Shown here one piece after another: positions 23,224 through 36,280 of a stretch of 64,000 nucleotides of DNA; within the stretch, counting starts at the first letter, position 1; each line of letters opens with the position of its first letter. The notes under the pieces are model-generated. The model had not been told where the DNA came from. It ran no database searches and saw only the letters and a list, made by a program, of their open reading frames with translations. Origin of the DNA: Hyalella azteca. Taxonomy: Eukaryota; Arthropoda; Malacostraca; Amphipoda; Hyalellidae. The stretch is from positions 1 through 64,000 of the forward strand of contig NW_025934911.1 of NCBI RefSeq assembly GCF_000764305.2, read 5' to 3'. The translations under genes and the position numbers were made by a program.

Positions 23224-24290
23224 AGGGGGAGGTTCACCCTAAAATTTTCGGATTTGGTATCTTCAGTTTTTAGTATCATCTTAAAAGCTGACATTCTGCC
23301 CTATCGAACGGTACCATTGCGATCCCTGTACGTGAATTTTTACTTACATGACGGCTCTTTAAAGGGGGGCGGGTGGGGGAGTTCCTTCACTAATTCGATA
23401 CAAGGTAATTAGCTGCTGAGCATTTTAAATATAGTTTCTACTTGAGTTGTGCTGCAGTTACGTGCTTAGTCTCATCTTAAAGCTGACATTCTGAGCTTTT
23501 CAACGATACCACTGCGATCCATGTACGCGAGTTTTTACGTACACGGCTGCTCTTTAAAGGGGGGCGGGGGATGGAGTTCCTTCACTAAATAGATGGGAGG
23601 TAATTAACTCGATGAGACTACATATATAGGTGTATCTGGCATCAAGGCTCAGTCACCCTGTTCGCTTCGTACGGCGAGGTGTACTGCAAGTCGCTGCTAG
23701 CATCATTGAGTGGAATTAAGCTACAGAAGCCTGTAGTTTGGTCTCTATGCTACATTGAGTGACTATTTCAAGGCGCTCGGAACTTTGTCGCGCTGTCCTG
23801 AAAAGTTCAGCTTTTTGTCACGGAAAACCTATCTCCTAGAGTTTTAGAGCTACAGCGATGCGACATATACCATTCTATTCGTAAAGACCATACCTATCGA
23901 GTAACGAATCCCTCTTTTAGATTTGTGCATAGTTTGGATTCAAAATGGGGGGATGAGGAAATGAGAAAAAATGAAATGCGTAAAATTTAAATGCGTAAAA
24001 AAAAACTAAGGCAAAAATAAAAAATCGGGCTTCGTTACTCGATTGGTATGGTCTTTACGAATAGAATGGTATATGTCTCATTGTTGTAGCTTCAAAACAA
24101 TAGGAGGAGATAGATTCCTTCAGTACCCCCTTTTTTGTTCGTTTTCTATGAATTTCACGTTTTCTATCAATTTTACCGAAAAAATTACACGAACAAAAAT
24201 GTCTTAGAATTCTGTTTTAGATATGTGTACCAAGTTTCAGAGTGATCCGTCCGTAAACAAAAAAGTTTTTCCGGAGGATGAACCTCCCCC
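23224..24290. mobile_element. Foldback-type element inserted in LINE ORF1
   Basis: Left terminus GGGGGAGGTTCACCC and right terminus GGATGAACCTCCCCC are inverted copies. Inside are two tandem units of roughly 190 bases (from about 23285 and 23478) and an internal inverted pair (about 23830-23900 with 24040-24120). No ORF. Excision of the element rejoins the ORF1 frame (HVLK then AARKLSEF). Confidence 0.65.
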
Positions 24291-24344
24291 GGCTGCGAGA
24301 AAACTAAGTGAATTCCCAGAGTTTAAGGGAAGCGTCTGGGTCAA
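24291..24344 (+). pseudogene. LINE ORF1 continuation
   Basis: Encodes AARKLSEFPEFKGSVWVK, the natural continuation of ORF1 after VLK at 23223. It lies as a 54-base island between two foldback copies. Confidence 0.65.
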
Positions 24345-24600
24345 AAACTAACTTTTTCATTTACGGACGGATTTCTTTGAAACTTGGTACACATATGTAA
24401 AACAAAAGTCTAAGACTTTTTTGTTTGTGTCAATTTTCCAAAAAAAATTGATAAAAAATGTGAAATTCATAGAAAACGGCAAAAAAGGGGGTCCTCAAGA
24501 AATCTATCTCCTCCTAGGATTTTCGAGCTACAACATTGAGAGACATATCATTCGATGCGTAAAGACCATATCTATAAAATTGCGTATACGTTTTTTGAAA
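24345..24600. mobile_element. Second, inverted and truncated foldback copy
   Basis: Reverse-complement similarity to 24040-24275: TTTACGGACGGAT, GAAACTTGGTACACATAT and CTATCTCCTCCTA are in inverted order relative to the first copy. It lacks the outermost 25 or so bases. Confidence 0.6.
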
Positions 24601-25706
24601 TTCTAATTTTTGTGGATGTGGGGTCATTTTTCGTAAAATTTTTTATTTTAGCCCGCTCTCTCTCTTAAATACTCCGCCGGTCTCGCGCAAGCGCTCTAGC
24701 TAGGCGGTTCGAGCTCCTCCCTCGAAATCCCGAGTTTATGTCTAATCATCAATCCCTAATTTTATGTAAAATTTATTCCTATTCCTATTCCTAATCACAT
24801 CATGATTGTTTTCTGAAGATATTTCCAATTGTACTTAATGATAGATCAAGCTCCTGAATATTATTCGATACCCCTACTCTTTCTTGTGACAATCTATAAT
24901 CTTTTGAAGCACATCTGGCGACAACTCTCGAGTTTTAGCCATTTTAAATAGAATTTAAAGATGAAGCTGAATAATATTTTCACCGGAACACGAAATCTTG
25001 TAAACAATGGCAAACTGCTCTGATGGCCAATTAGATAACGATATGAGATTAGTGGAACGTCTAAAGTGAAAAGCGAATTTTGATTACCTTTAAAAAGTTA
25101 TTTTTGTTCATTTTTGAACATGTACCCAAACTTTTGGGTACATGTGTTTTAACATGCAAGGGTTAATTTTTATATATTGTTGAATAAAATCTAAACAGGG
25201 CTTACTTTTCAGTATCCTTTCTATATAATGTTTCTAGTACCTTTAGCAATATACTAACCAAATATTACGTAAAATCTTGCACTTTAACTTGAGATATAAA
25301 GAAAACTGTAATATATCCAATACTTTTGCGTGTCTCTGAATTTTATTCAACTTGAAAATTTTCACCCGACTCATCAGTTTATATATTTTACAACGGGAAA
25401 TATACTCTACGAAATTCGAGAATGTTCGTTCAGTCGTTTCTGAAACATAAAAGGAACAACTTTGATAATGGTTTTTTTAAATTTCCCCAAACACAGTAGT
25501 TTATTTTTTTTTTCAACGGCAAAACTACTGTTTGAATTTCATGAGTGTCATTTCAGTCTTTACGGAAATACATATAATGTTAATAACTGTCATTTTCCCC
25601 ACAGCAGCAATACATTTATTTTACAACGACAAAAATACTGTTTGAATTTCAGAAGTTGTCGTTCAGTTTTTTCACAAGTGCAAATAATTTAAGTACCTTA
25701 TACTAT
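24601..25706. other. No recognisable feature
   Basis: Low-complexity AT-rich sequence without a convincing frame. Confidence 0.4.
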
Positions 25707-25901
25707 TGTAGCGGGGAACCACTACCATGTACTGACCATATGATCGTTAGTCTACTATACATTGCGTTGTAAATTAGCTGGTAATATGAGGTGCACAATG
25801 AAAGAATCTGAAGTTAATAATTTAATGGAAAAAACTTGGCAAAAAACACATCCTAATTTGCACGGATCGTTTTCCGTTAAGATAAATAAATGGGTTAACC
25901 T
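25707..25901. repeat. 195-bp direct repeat, copy a
   Basis: Identical in length to 29779-29973, with about five mismatches. It starts TGTAGCGGGGAACC and ends GGGTTAACCT. Starting with TG would suit an LTR, but the end is not CA and no flanking duplication is visible. Confidence 0.8.
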
Positions 25902-28900
25902 TGGCTAAAAATTAAAATTCGTTGAAAACTGATAACAATTAAAATTCTGTCAACAGGTAGTTTCGGTGGATTCTATTGCAAAATAGTTTTGATTAGTCTT
26001 CTCATTTAGTTATGAATATAGAGTCACACCTTAACCTTCTCACAAACGAGCATAGCCATGTCAGCATTGCCATGTCAGCAGATTAATAACATAACGTAAC
26101 TTGCCGCGAATTATCTGGAAGAGCCCAGCTGATTTGAAGCTGCTTCTCAGCAAAAACTTCATCTGATATACTAAGCAGGCAGCTTTTGCGCTGAGTTTGC
26201 GCTGACCAAGAACAAACTTTTAGTGCTGGTCTTAGTTCTCACATCATGCAAGGCTGAGCGAAAAGTTCTCAAAAGAACTCTGTTCGAAGTTTCCTGCAGC
26301 TCCTCTAATTGATGAGCAAGAAACCTTGTCTTTCCTCAAACCCAAACTTCAATGGTTTAGCATTTGTACCCCCATAAAATTTTCCCCCATTATTATAGAA
26401 ATATGAACTTGATTCATAAGTGGGGTCTAATTCATGAAATTTATAATTAACATAATTTTTATCTATGAATATTTTTCCTGTGATCGCTCAATATTTAGCA
26501 TATTTCGATCAACAATTAATTGAAGTAGACAAGAGTTTTGTTCTTTGACTACAACTGACACAAAGCCAGCCCAGAGACCTTTACTAAAGACGGTCCCCCC
26601 ATGTTTGCCTTGTATGTAATGAGTACACGGGGTGCATAGTTGATGTGAAGCTCTGTTCAGGGAAACAAAACCTATTTTTTTGGTGTATTTCCGAATGCAT
26701 AGATTGAGGAAATGTCGGTGACAACAAGAATTGTGCCGCAATTTGTGAGAAAGTTTTATTATTCGAGTGACTGGAGTAAGTAGAAGATTCAAAGTAAGAC
26801 ATTGCGATAAATAAGTGCCGGTAAATTAGCCCGAAATTACCCTATTTCATGCCTTTAATATCTCCATCTCATGTGAAATTGACTATAATTGACTATAATT
26901 AACTTGAAAGAAAATCAGAAGAATCGGCGACAGGCCTATATCCAGGCCTATCCTTCAACGCCGAAGATACTATACTTTATTAAAACAATTTTCAATCTAT
27001 ATAAATGTATAAACAAACCTAATTTATTTAAATTAAAGTCGTATTGAGACCCCTAAATGACTGTTAAGCCCTAGTGGCTTAGGCGAAATTTCGACACTCA
27101 GGTTTCAAGGAGTTTTATTTGGGTAATCTTGAAAACATAGTTTCTGCATGTATGACATCAGAAATATTAGCTATCTAATACACAAGATAAACAAATATAA
27201 GCAAACTTATATTCAAGTTAACCAAAAGAATATCATATCAGAATCAATAATGAAAGACTAATAAATTGCAGGACTAGCCTCACCGAAGTATTTCGCCACT
27301 AAAGAGGTTTGAACTACGAATGACAATTTATCTCCAGGTAAGCTTCGGTCGGATCACTGAAGGTCTAAACAGAAAGATTACGTGAAGCGTACATGTGAAA
27401 AATTGCGATTACAATGACTTTGTATAATCCAGATCTGTTGAAATGTTTGGGTCAAAGTTACCCAAATTCTGCAGGGTGAATGTATGCAAGTAATTGTCAA
27501 TAGCATTGTTTTAATAGATCAAATGTAACAACCGTAGTAAAATACTTGAAACAACTGAATATATAATATTTTTTCACACAATAATTTAGTAACTCTTTTA
27601 AAATTTGTCTTCTCAAGTAGAAGTTTGCTGTTAATAAATTTCATACGCCGTTCTCATTGCAAAGATGGAGCAGGCTCGGAGTGGTCAAGAAATATGGAAC
27701 TAAACCCAAACATTATAAAAAATCATGCCAGTGGTGCTACCTATCTATTGATGAATGAACTAGGTCGATAACTCGTCCCATGACTACTGTAAAATTTGTA
27801 AAACTTTTCCTATCCTGGACCAATGTAACACGATAAATGAACTTGAAAGAATGCTCCGAAACGCCTATTGTGTCATGTAGAACCAACATGTTTTTCTTCA
27901 TATTCGACTAACGATATTTTTTATTAATTAATATGTTACTTCATCAGTCTCGTGATGTTTCATTATTAATTTTAAAAGTTATTTACCAGAAAAACATGAA
28001 TTAACAAGAGTGACGATATGTTGCTCTCAGAAATGTACACAAGGTTTTGCGTCCGAGTGTGCGTCCGTAAATTACTGTACGACATCTAAGTGAATTTGTC
28101 AGAATCGTTCAAATTGAATACGATTTATTTTAGATAAAAGTTTGCGAAAATTTAATAATTACATCTCATTGACTTCTAAAGCTGCAGCAAACTTCTACCT
28201 CTTCCGGAGCAGTCTCTCTGATGCGACAAGCATTTAGTCTTTTCCAATAGCATAGGAAAATTAAGGACGAGGAATAATTACATTGACATTAATAGCGGAG
28301 CTCACTGTCGAGCGGACACTTTCGACTGCCATGCGAATCGTTATACGCACACGGTTTCGATACTGTATTTGTTGTCGTCTAATTAAACTAATTTAAGTCA
28401 AAGAAAAATTATTTACGCTCAGAAATGACATATATAATTGTCTAGTTGAACTGTGAATACGAAATAATAATTAAAGATAGGAAGCGGTTTATGATGATCG
28501 TAGAATTTGACATACGTGACTAGTAGGGAATGTAACCCTGTATTAGGGAGCTGGCTCGTCAACTTAGTGCTAATGCTATTGAATTAGCAAGAGGCTTGCC
28601 ATTTTGAAAAGTTGATGCGAAAAATGATAACAATAAGGATAGATACAAGTAGAACATGATGGAAGTAGCCTCGACGAATGGTAATTTTCATCATGCGGAG
28701 ATAGTTACTTAATGTTTCGTTGTACTCAACTGCTTCGAGGTAAATTGAATCAGTCGGTGTTATTGACTCTTCGAAAACTTAGCATTTTGTTTGAATTGAT
28801 GACATTGTAGAATTGACGTTGACGCATCTATTCTAGCCACTGTGAATTATTTCTGTTCCTGATGAATAAACAAATATCCTGAAACGGTCTGTCAGCAAGT

Positions 28901-29778
28901 GTACTCTATAGGGCTTTCATATTTTAGAGCATTTGCATAGCAATTAACGGGGAATGATTGCTGTCCGGAAAAACTTCTATGGAAAATAACCATCAGATCA
29001 TCGACGGCCAATGTTTATTCGATGGTCGGCCGCCTGTGTTTCGGCCACGATCACAATTAGTATAGAGCCGCGAGATGCAGCCATCTGTGCAGGTGTTATT
29101 TTTTCAGAGTATTTATGCGCCGCGCAGTTTTCATTGTATTGGGTCAAGTGTGCCTGGAATTTATAACGGACGATATGAAGCGCTGTGCGACTTTTTTGCA
29201 AGCTATTGCGTTGAATGTTTTAAGCCCAGCAGTGTGAATGCTGAAAAAAATATTATCCGATAAAAAGTTCTCAAATTGAGTCTCTGCAAAAATTGTAATT
29301 GTCTGAATTGCCTCTCACGCGATAACTTATTGAAGCATGCCTCAAGAGTTTGCGTTTTTCATCTTGCAAATTAAAGTATGCGAGGAGAATTTGAAAAACG
29401 ATACAGTCAATTAATGTTTCATCTCTCGGCCAATCAGTGATCGGTCGCCAGAGACGAAAAGTTATCTATTAGTGCGCGTTTTAGAGACCAGCTAGATCAT
29501 CAGAAAGAAAACTCAAAAAACAAAATTAAATATAAAATAAGACCAAATTTAAAACGGAAGATACAAAAACCTAGATACTGAATGAACAGGAAGGGAACGA
29601 AAACCCAATCGATTAATAATGTCACAAGCACAAGAACTGTAAGCGGTGTTAAGGCAAGGTTTCAACTGAGGCACCAGAGGTGAAACAGAAATGTTTATAA
29701 TCGCTCTCAGAAACAGGCAAATTTCACTGTTCATCGTGGTGGTGCCCTGCAGAATGGACGAGTGAGCCAGCAGAACTC
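25902..29778. other. No recognisable gene between the 195-bp repeats
   Basis: AT-rich; longest frames about 110 codons with no domain. Nothing resembles gag or pol, so the repeats cannot be confirmed as LTRs. At 26925-26968 is an inverted relative of 52929-52970 (AGGCCTGTCGCCGA). Confidence 0.45.
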
Positions 29779-29973
29779 TGTAGCGGGGAACCACTAGCAT
29801 GTACTGACCATATGATCGTTAGTCTACTATACACTGCGTTGTAAATTAGCTGGTAATATGAGGTGCACAATGAAAGAATCTGAAGTTAATCATTTAATGG
29901 AAAAAACTTGGCAAAAAACACATCCTAATATGCACGGATCGTTTTCCGTTAAGATAAATAAATGGGTTAACCT
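29779..29973. repeat. 195-bp direct repeat, copy b
   Basis: See 25707-25901; same orientation. Confidence 0.8.
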
Positions 29974-30299
29974 GAATCGTACATTTGAACCCTAATACAA
30001 GATAGTTATAACTCCCAAAAACACTTCGGCGAATAACGTACCAACGTTCAATGACGTACGTGTTACGTCTCTACGCCGTCTCTGCAACCTTGGTTGACGT
30101 CCAGGGAATGCCAGGGATTCCTTTACTAACTTGTCTCCTGGGAAACTGTTCGCTGGCACTATTGTTAGCTGTATTAATTTCCAGCACAACTGATTCTTTA
30201 GCTGAATGTTTATAGGATTCTCTTGCTGACAGGTTGCAAATAACAAACAAATTCAGAGATAACGATGATTTAGGTAGAACGATGATAAGCGCAATGCAA

Positions 30300-31160
30300 C
30301 ATTATCACTGCACAAACCAGTTGGCATGAGGTGGATGTTGACGATTATTTTTTCAACTATTCAGTACGTCACTCGGGTAGTATCTATAAACGAATGGACT
30401 CATACGTTGATCAATTGCTGTTCCGTTGAGCCGTACGACCGTTGCAAACGACCGTATTGTACACGCACACTTTGCGGCCGTAGGTTGAGCGGCCGAACCG
30501 CTGCTGTATTCTCGCGTCTTCTTAACAGTTGCTCCTTCTTCCTGGCCGTATTTCCCGCGCTATAGTGATGTCTCGTGGCCGGTCTAACCGTAGAGTTTAT
30601 GATGACCGTACTTCGGAATGGTGGTGCTCGTCTTCATAGTTGATGAAAATACTCATCAACTATGTCAATACACAGTACGACAACTCCGTTGTCGTACTGT
30701 GGTCGAGATGACTTGTGACCGTACCGCTTCTTCAGATGAAATTAGTGACCGTACTATTGATAATTTTTGTTGTCTCACGGCTGAGTCGCAGCCATAGTGT
30801 TGATGTTGATTTTCTTGACGTGTTCGCCGGACTCTTGGCTGCTTCGATAAGTCTGGGTTTCTCACGACCGTCAATGTTCGAAAGCGGTAACACCGCGGCC
30901 TCACGGCCGCAGCCGTCACGCCCGCTAACTGCAGACAGTACGTGCGCGACGGTCAACTCCTTAGAACCAACAACAACCCTTGGCGCCAATTCTGAGATCC
31001 TTATATAGGCTAGAATCGCGCACTGTTACGCCTAACCCTCGAACTGACGCGAAATTCCTTCGAAAGGAATGTCCCTCGCGCTGAGAGCCAACGTCCAATG
31101 TAAACAACCTTTCCCACGGTCTCGAACAACGGCACCGCATTCTTAGCATTCTTAACATCT
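30300..31160. promoter_or_regulatory. CpG-rich patch with twin perfect hairpins
   Basis: This stretch is clearly richer in CpG than its surroundings, with recurring GACCGTAC-like words. It contains two adjacent perfect stem-loops: 30635-30664 (12-bp stem, 6-base loop) and 30672-30700 (13-bp stem, 3-base loop). It might be a promoter region or an unrecognised mobile element. No adjacent gene supports the promoter reading. Confidence 0.25.
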
Positions 31161-31916
31161 ATTCATAATACATGTTCAATATTACCTATGTTCAATATTA
31201 CCTACTTTATTCAACACCATAAAATTACCGATTACACATAAATAGGAACCTACTAATTATGAATTAACTAATTTGCTATGAATAAAAATCTGAATAATTG
31301 AGTATTATACTAGCCTCGTGTATAGGGGTTCAGCCGCTTCAGAGGCATGCGCCGGCAAGTGCCCGAGGCGCGGCCGAGAGGGACAACGATGTGTTGATAT
31401 CTTGGCTGGAGAAGTGGCTAGTAGCGCTGATGCAGCCATGGTGAGAGCATCTGTACCGCTCCTGTGAAGTATCTTGGGTCACGTGAATCATGGCTTGTTT
31501 AAACGATAATGTTTCTAAGAGGAATCCAACAAAGTGGATTTCAGACGATATTCAATTATTCTTTGAAATGTTCCAAAAATATGAATTAAAGAATAATGTT
31601 TGCCATGATGGTTGCTCCAACAAAATGAAGAGAGAAAAGAGTATACTGAAACGGAAGGAAGACCTTATTAGTCTGGGTTTAGTTGATCCCGACGCTGTAT
31701 TTTTAAGGGCTAGAATATAGAGTATAGAATATAGAGGGGCTATATACTTTAAGGGCTAGAATATAGAGTATAAAAAAGACGTACAGACTCGAGTTGTTGG
31801 AGGTGATCACACTATCCATCTTCACAGACCTCACTCGACGGCTGCTAACGACGCACTGGCGGGCGCGAACGAGAAGATAGCGTCACCTTCTACTCTCCTC
31901 GTGTGTACAGGCTTTT
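31161..31916. other. No recognisable gene; small tandem duplications
   Basis: Contains a duplicated CATGTTCAATATTACCTA around 31171-31205 and a duplicated AAGGGCTAGAATATAGAGTA (31707 and 31752). A 76-codon plus-strand frame at 31490-31720 is Lys-rich and unrecognised. Confidence 0.4.
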
Positions 31917-31999
31917 TTACTTGCCGGATAGTCACCAAGCGACCGTCACTAGCCAGATTTATTAGCCGTCAGCACTATCCTTGTGTACAAGCACCTTTA
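31917..31999. mobile_element. Half of the AAGGTGCTTGTACAC MITE
   Basis: Diverged match to one arm of the 18434-18600 palindrome, ending TTGTGTACAAGCACCTTTAG. The other arm is missing. Confidence 0.65.
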
Positions 32000-32139
32000 G
32001 GTCAACCACTCTCACGATGTCAAGATAACACCGGCCGCACACAGTCAGTCAGCGGGGCTGGTAGACAAGTAAGAAGTCATGTCCATAGATTCAGGCCTGT
32101 AAATAATGTAAGAAGTAAACGCATGCATCAAAGTGAATG

Positions 32140-33366
32140 TGCAGAAAAAGATTTAAAATGTTTTTACACGAATGCGGATTCTGTTTTGAACAAAAAAAGT
32201 GAGCTGGTAACTGTGATCGAAAACGAGTGCATAGACATTATTTGTATTGCAGAAACACTCCCTAAAAATCATGGGGGGAAATTGTACCTAACGAATTTCA
32301 ATTGCCAGGTTCTGATTGTTTTTATAACTTAAATGAAGAGCAGTGCAGTAGAGGTGTAGATTTGTGGGTTAGAACCTCTTATGGGGCCCAGCAAATCAAG
32401 TTATCTGCAGAGCATCAATCAGCTAGAGAATCAGTGTGGGGGCGAACTTTCTCTCAAGGCTAAGATAGGATAGCCTCCTCATAGGCGTCGTGTATAGATC
32501 ACCAAACAGTTCCTCTGATAACGATAAAGTACTAAACAGTCTTTTACCGAGCATGGCTTTCCGTAGGTCACACTCGTTGATCGTTGGTGATTTTAATCAT
32601 CCAGAGCTAGACTGGACAGATGGATCCTCTCCAAGGGATGAGAATCACCCAGCATCCTTGTTCATGGGGTCTGTGAGAGACTCCTTCCTAGTCCAGCACG
32701 TTACTAAGCCAACCCATCATAGAAATAAACAAACTCCCAATATTCTAGACCTGGTGTTTACTAGTGATGAATCAATGTTAGATGAGCTTCGTCACGAGGC
32801 TCCATTGCGGCAAAAGCCATCACCAATCGTTGTTTTTCAGTCTAAAGTGCTGTACAGAGAAGACGCCTCGAAAGCGTGAGCGTTTGAATTTTGCGAAAGG
32901 CGACTATGATAAACTCCGTGAAGCAGTGAATGCAGTGAATATTTCAAACTGTATTAAGGACATGAATGTGGCCGAGTCATGGTCATTTCTCAAGGACACG
33001 GTTATGTCTGCAGTTGATGCGTGTGTACCTAAAATTAAGCTTGGTGGAGCTAAAAACTCAGTGGATGAACAGTACAGTTCTAGCAAAGCTGAAAACAAAG
33101 AAGGAAGCCTACCAGCGTTACTTACAGACTCGTAGCGATGCTGACTATAACCTATACGCAAGAGCTCAAAATCGAGCTGAAGAAAGCTGTCGCACCGCAG
33201 TAAAAACCCTCTAAAAAATATTGCTAAATATGCAAAAGAGAACAAGAAAGCCTTCTTTTTGTACGCTAGCTCGAAGTGCAAGATAAAGGACGGTATTTCT
33301 GATTTGAAAGCAGATCAACGAAAGATATCCTCTGATGAGGGCATGGCTAACGTTCTTAATCAGTTT
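32140..33366 (+). pseudogene. LINE ORF2 N-terminal fragment: AP endonuclease domain and linker
   Basis: Endonuclease/exonuclease/phosphatase fold pieces in shifting frames: LKCFYTNADSVLNKKSEL, ICIAETLPKN, VVYRSPNSSSDND and LIVGDFNHPELDW, which carry the expected N, E, Y and GDFN positions. The linker then matches 20815-21160. At least three frameshifts are present. It ends at the single N at 33367, whereas the relative continues into the RT domain. Same family as 20815-21324. Confidence 0.85.
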
Positions 33367-33367
33367 N

Positions 33368-34023
33368 GAACGCCTAGCATATTTCCGGATGACCACCAAT
33401 CAGCCGCGGATTAAGCCATCCGTCGGTAACCAGCCCGTGACATCAACTTGCTTTAAATATTAGGAGCTTTACGCCACCATATTCTGAAGCGAATAGCCCA
33501 GAAAGTAATGGTTATGCACCACTGAACGTTGCATGGAATCATCACTTCATACCCGGACTTTAACTCGAATTGTAACTTGCGGACAACGGACTGTGACCAA
33601 CCAGCCCAGGTCGCCAGTGGAACTGCATGCATCCTGCCGTGCACCACCAGACCGTCACTTTTAGCTCAACATCCGGGGTTAGGTTTCAGGAAGCATAGTT
33701 CTGTTCCAAACTCTATCGTCCGCCGGCGAGTGACTTCCGCAGCTTCGCTAAATTACGTAACTTTTAGCTCACAGCATCTGGGGTTAGGTTCCAGATAGCA
33801 TAGTTCTGTTCCAAAATTTATCGTCGTACGACACGTGGCCGTTCGACCGTGGGCTGATTCGACACACGGGACAGATACGGACGGCTCCGGTGCGCTCCGT
33901 CCGGGTGGTGTAAAATTTTTTCGCGTGTTGGCAGGATGTGTTGTAGGGTACGTTCTTCAAGGAAGCGATCATGATAGTCCATTGGAAGCACGGCAGTGGT
34001 GGTCTCCGACAGGCGTCCCTTTC
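33368..34023. repeat. Unassigned sequence with an internal tandem pair
   Basis: The segment at 33658-33712 (TTTTAGCTCA, GGGTTAGGTT, AGCATAGTTCTGTTCCAAA) is repeated at about 33760-33815. No gene seen. Confidence 0.5.
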
Positions 34024-36280
34024 GCTTCTATCGTTGGTCTCCTAGAGTACAATTATCGTCAGTTTGTATCGTTGTTTAATTTATTTAGATCTTCACGGTT
34101 GTCCAGAATAGTATACCAATAGCTCGGATTTCTCGGTGAGAGTGCAAGACTAAGATGCAGATAACCTGGTGTTGTGCTTGATGCACCTTGCCTCAGCTGG
34201 AAGCCTCACATTGAAATGCTGAAAACATCTTGCTTGCCGGTACTTAACCTACTGAAATCCATATCCCACAGGCACAGGGGTGCTGATCGTTATAAACTTC
34301 TAAAGCTCTACATGGTTTATTTCGTAGCAACTTGATAACTTCTAAAGCTCTACAAGGTTTACTTCGTAGCAACTTGATTACGTCTCTCCCTTCTACGCAT
34401 CTGCTGCTTAATCGCACCAATCCAGAGGAATGTAATCCAAAACAGTAGCATCAGAATCGCTACAGGCTGTAGTAAAATAACTACAATCATTAGCTTAGCA
34501 ATTGAAGCGAATATGACTTCTCATAAAATCCATAGAGACCAATTATTGTGCAAATACTATTCCAGACTACGGCAGCTCCCCGAGTGCCCAGCCACCAATG
34601 AACTCTTCCTTGCCACTTGCCAGGCACGTCTGTCCAGAAAATGGGCACTGTTCCTCATACCTGAGCATTATTCAGCAGCGTTGGCTCTCTTGTCCACATT
34701 TTATTGCTTCCCCTTTAATTTCACCACTGCCTCCATGATTCAGTGTTGTCAACAATATTTTTACCAACTTCATCCTTCATGTGGTAATTCCATCCAGGAG
34801 AGTTTCTCTCAATTGGAAGCTCCGCCCAGAGATACAAGTATCGGAAGCGGAACTACATGTATTTGCTATACATGAGGCTCTCACTTGGGCCCAAAATAAC
34901 CTTTTGAATGATTTTTTTAAATATAAACTAATTAACAAAGCTCTGTTTCTGATCCAGTCCATCCACAGCCACTGCGGAATACCTGGAAACGAAGCGGCAG
35001 ATCTTGCTGTCTGATAAGCCCACACCCTCCTCTAACGTACTGTGAGCCCACACCCCCGAGCTGAGAAGAGCTGGTGAAGTCGATAGAGGATGCTATTACT
35101 GTTAGTTGGTGCACATCATTGCACCAGTAAATAGAAAGATCAGTAAGGGGTCTCTTCCTTGCTCAGGTCACGGACGGTCTAGGCACATGACTGAGGGCCT
35201 CTTACCCAAGTTGGGCAATTGAGACAACCATAGCTCATCTACGTGCGGGTCAGGCTGGTATGTGGTCACACCTGACTCGTTATAAGGCCAAGCTCCCAAC
35301 CTACTCTGCCCCTGTGGCTCAGTAGAAACTATTCATCACCCTATTTTTGAATAGTACTAGTCTACAGGTGCCCTTGGTTATACAATCATATCTGAGCCGG
35401 TACCTAGTTCGGTGCAACGGGCGCCTTTCAGTTGGCCGATGAATGACTAGAACTTATTGGCCTTGGCCGATCACTGGCCACGTATTATTCCACGCCCCTC
35501 ATAGAGCTCCCCTTTACCGTACCGCCTGGCGTGGACTAGCAGGTAAGAAATTTACGACGTCTTTTTCCCCTCATACCTTCCACAACGCCCTAATTTTAGC
35601 AGTTACTATACTCCATATGAGAGTATGCTCGTATATAACTAGTTTTTGGTGATAGATATCTACAAAATGGAGGTTGATTCAGATATGTATTTAATACCGT
35701 TCAATAGAGAATACAGAGCTGCGCTGCGCGAGAATAACCAGTCAGCCGGCATTCCTTCTCCAATAACTCCTGAAATTTTTTTGAATGGGCATTAATTAAA
35801 GCCACTCATTTAGTCCCAGTCAAACGTGAACTCTATCGGCCCGCAGAGCATGAATTGCGCAACTCATCATCCATCTGTTAGAATAATCAAGCTAAAATCT
35901 CGGTTTACGGGTAATGTGATATGTATAAATTCTTCGGTTAAATTCATTGCCTCAGCAGTCAGCAATGCAACATTTTTGTTCACTGGGCCCGTCTCCATCA
36001 TTTACATCGTGAATTATCTCTTAATGTTATTTTATTTGCCTTTTTTCCAATTGGCACAAGAGGGCATATCTTAGGGGAAAAATCATGGAAAAATGAAGGC
36101 AAAGGCAAGGCATGTTATGTTTATTGGAATTCAGGTACATCATCAAGTGCCGCGGCGTGACACGCTTCCAGCACTCTCCTTACAGACAAGAAATTCGTAC
36201 AGGCAACGCAAAACAATCAAACGGGAATCAAGATGAAAATATGTACAATAGTTATACGTTTTGGGTATGAAAAACAATAA
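34024..36280. repeat. Segmental duplicate of 8461-10795
   Basis: Collinear with 8461-10795. It ends at 36278-36281, where the sequence switches within TAAGGGGCAAG into AF9 exon sequence. Confidence 0.8.
34510..35370 (+). pseudogene. LINE ORF2 C-terminal fragment, sister of 8900-9890
   Basis: Better preserved than its sister. It has IHRDQLLCKYYSRLRQLPEC, EAELHVFAIHEALTWAQ and HCGIPGNEAADLAV followed by a stop, then the C-terminal Cys/His segment out of frame. This is the RNase H-bearing LINE type. Confidence 0.75.
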
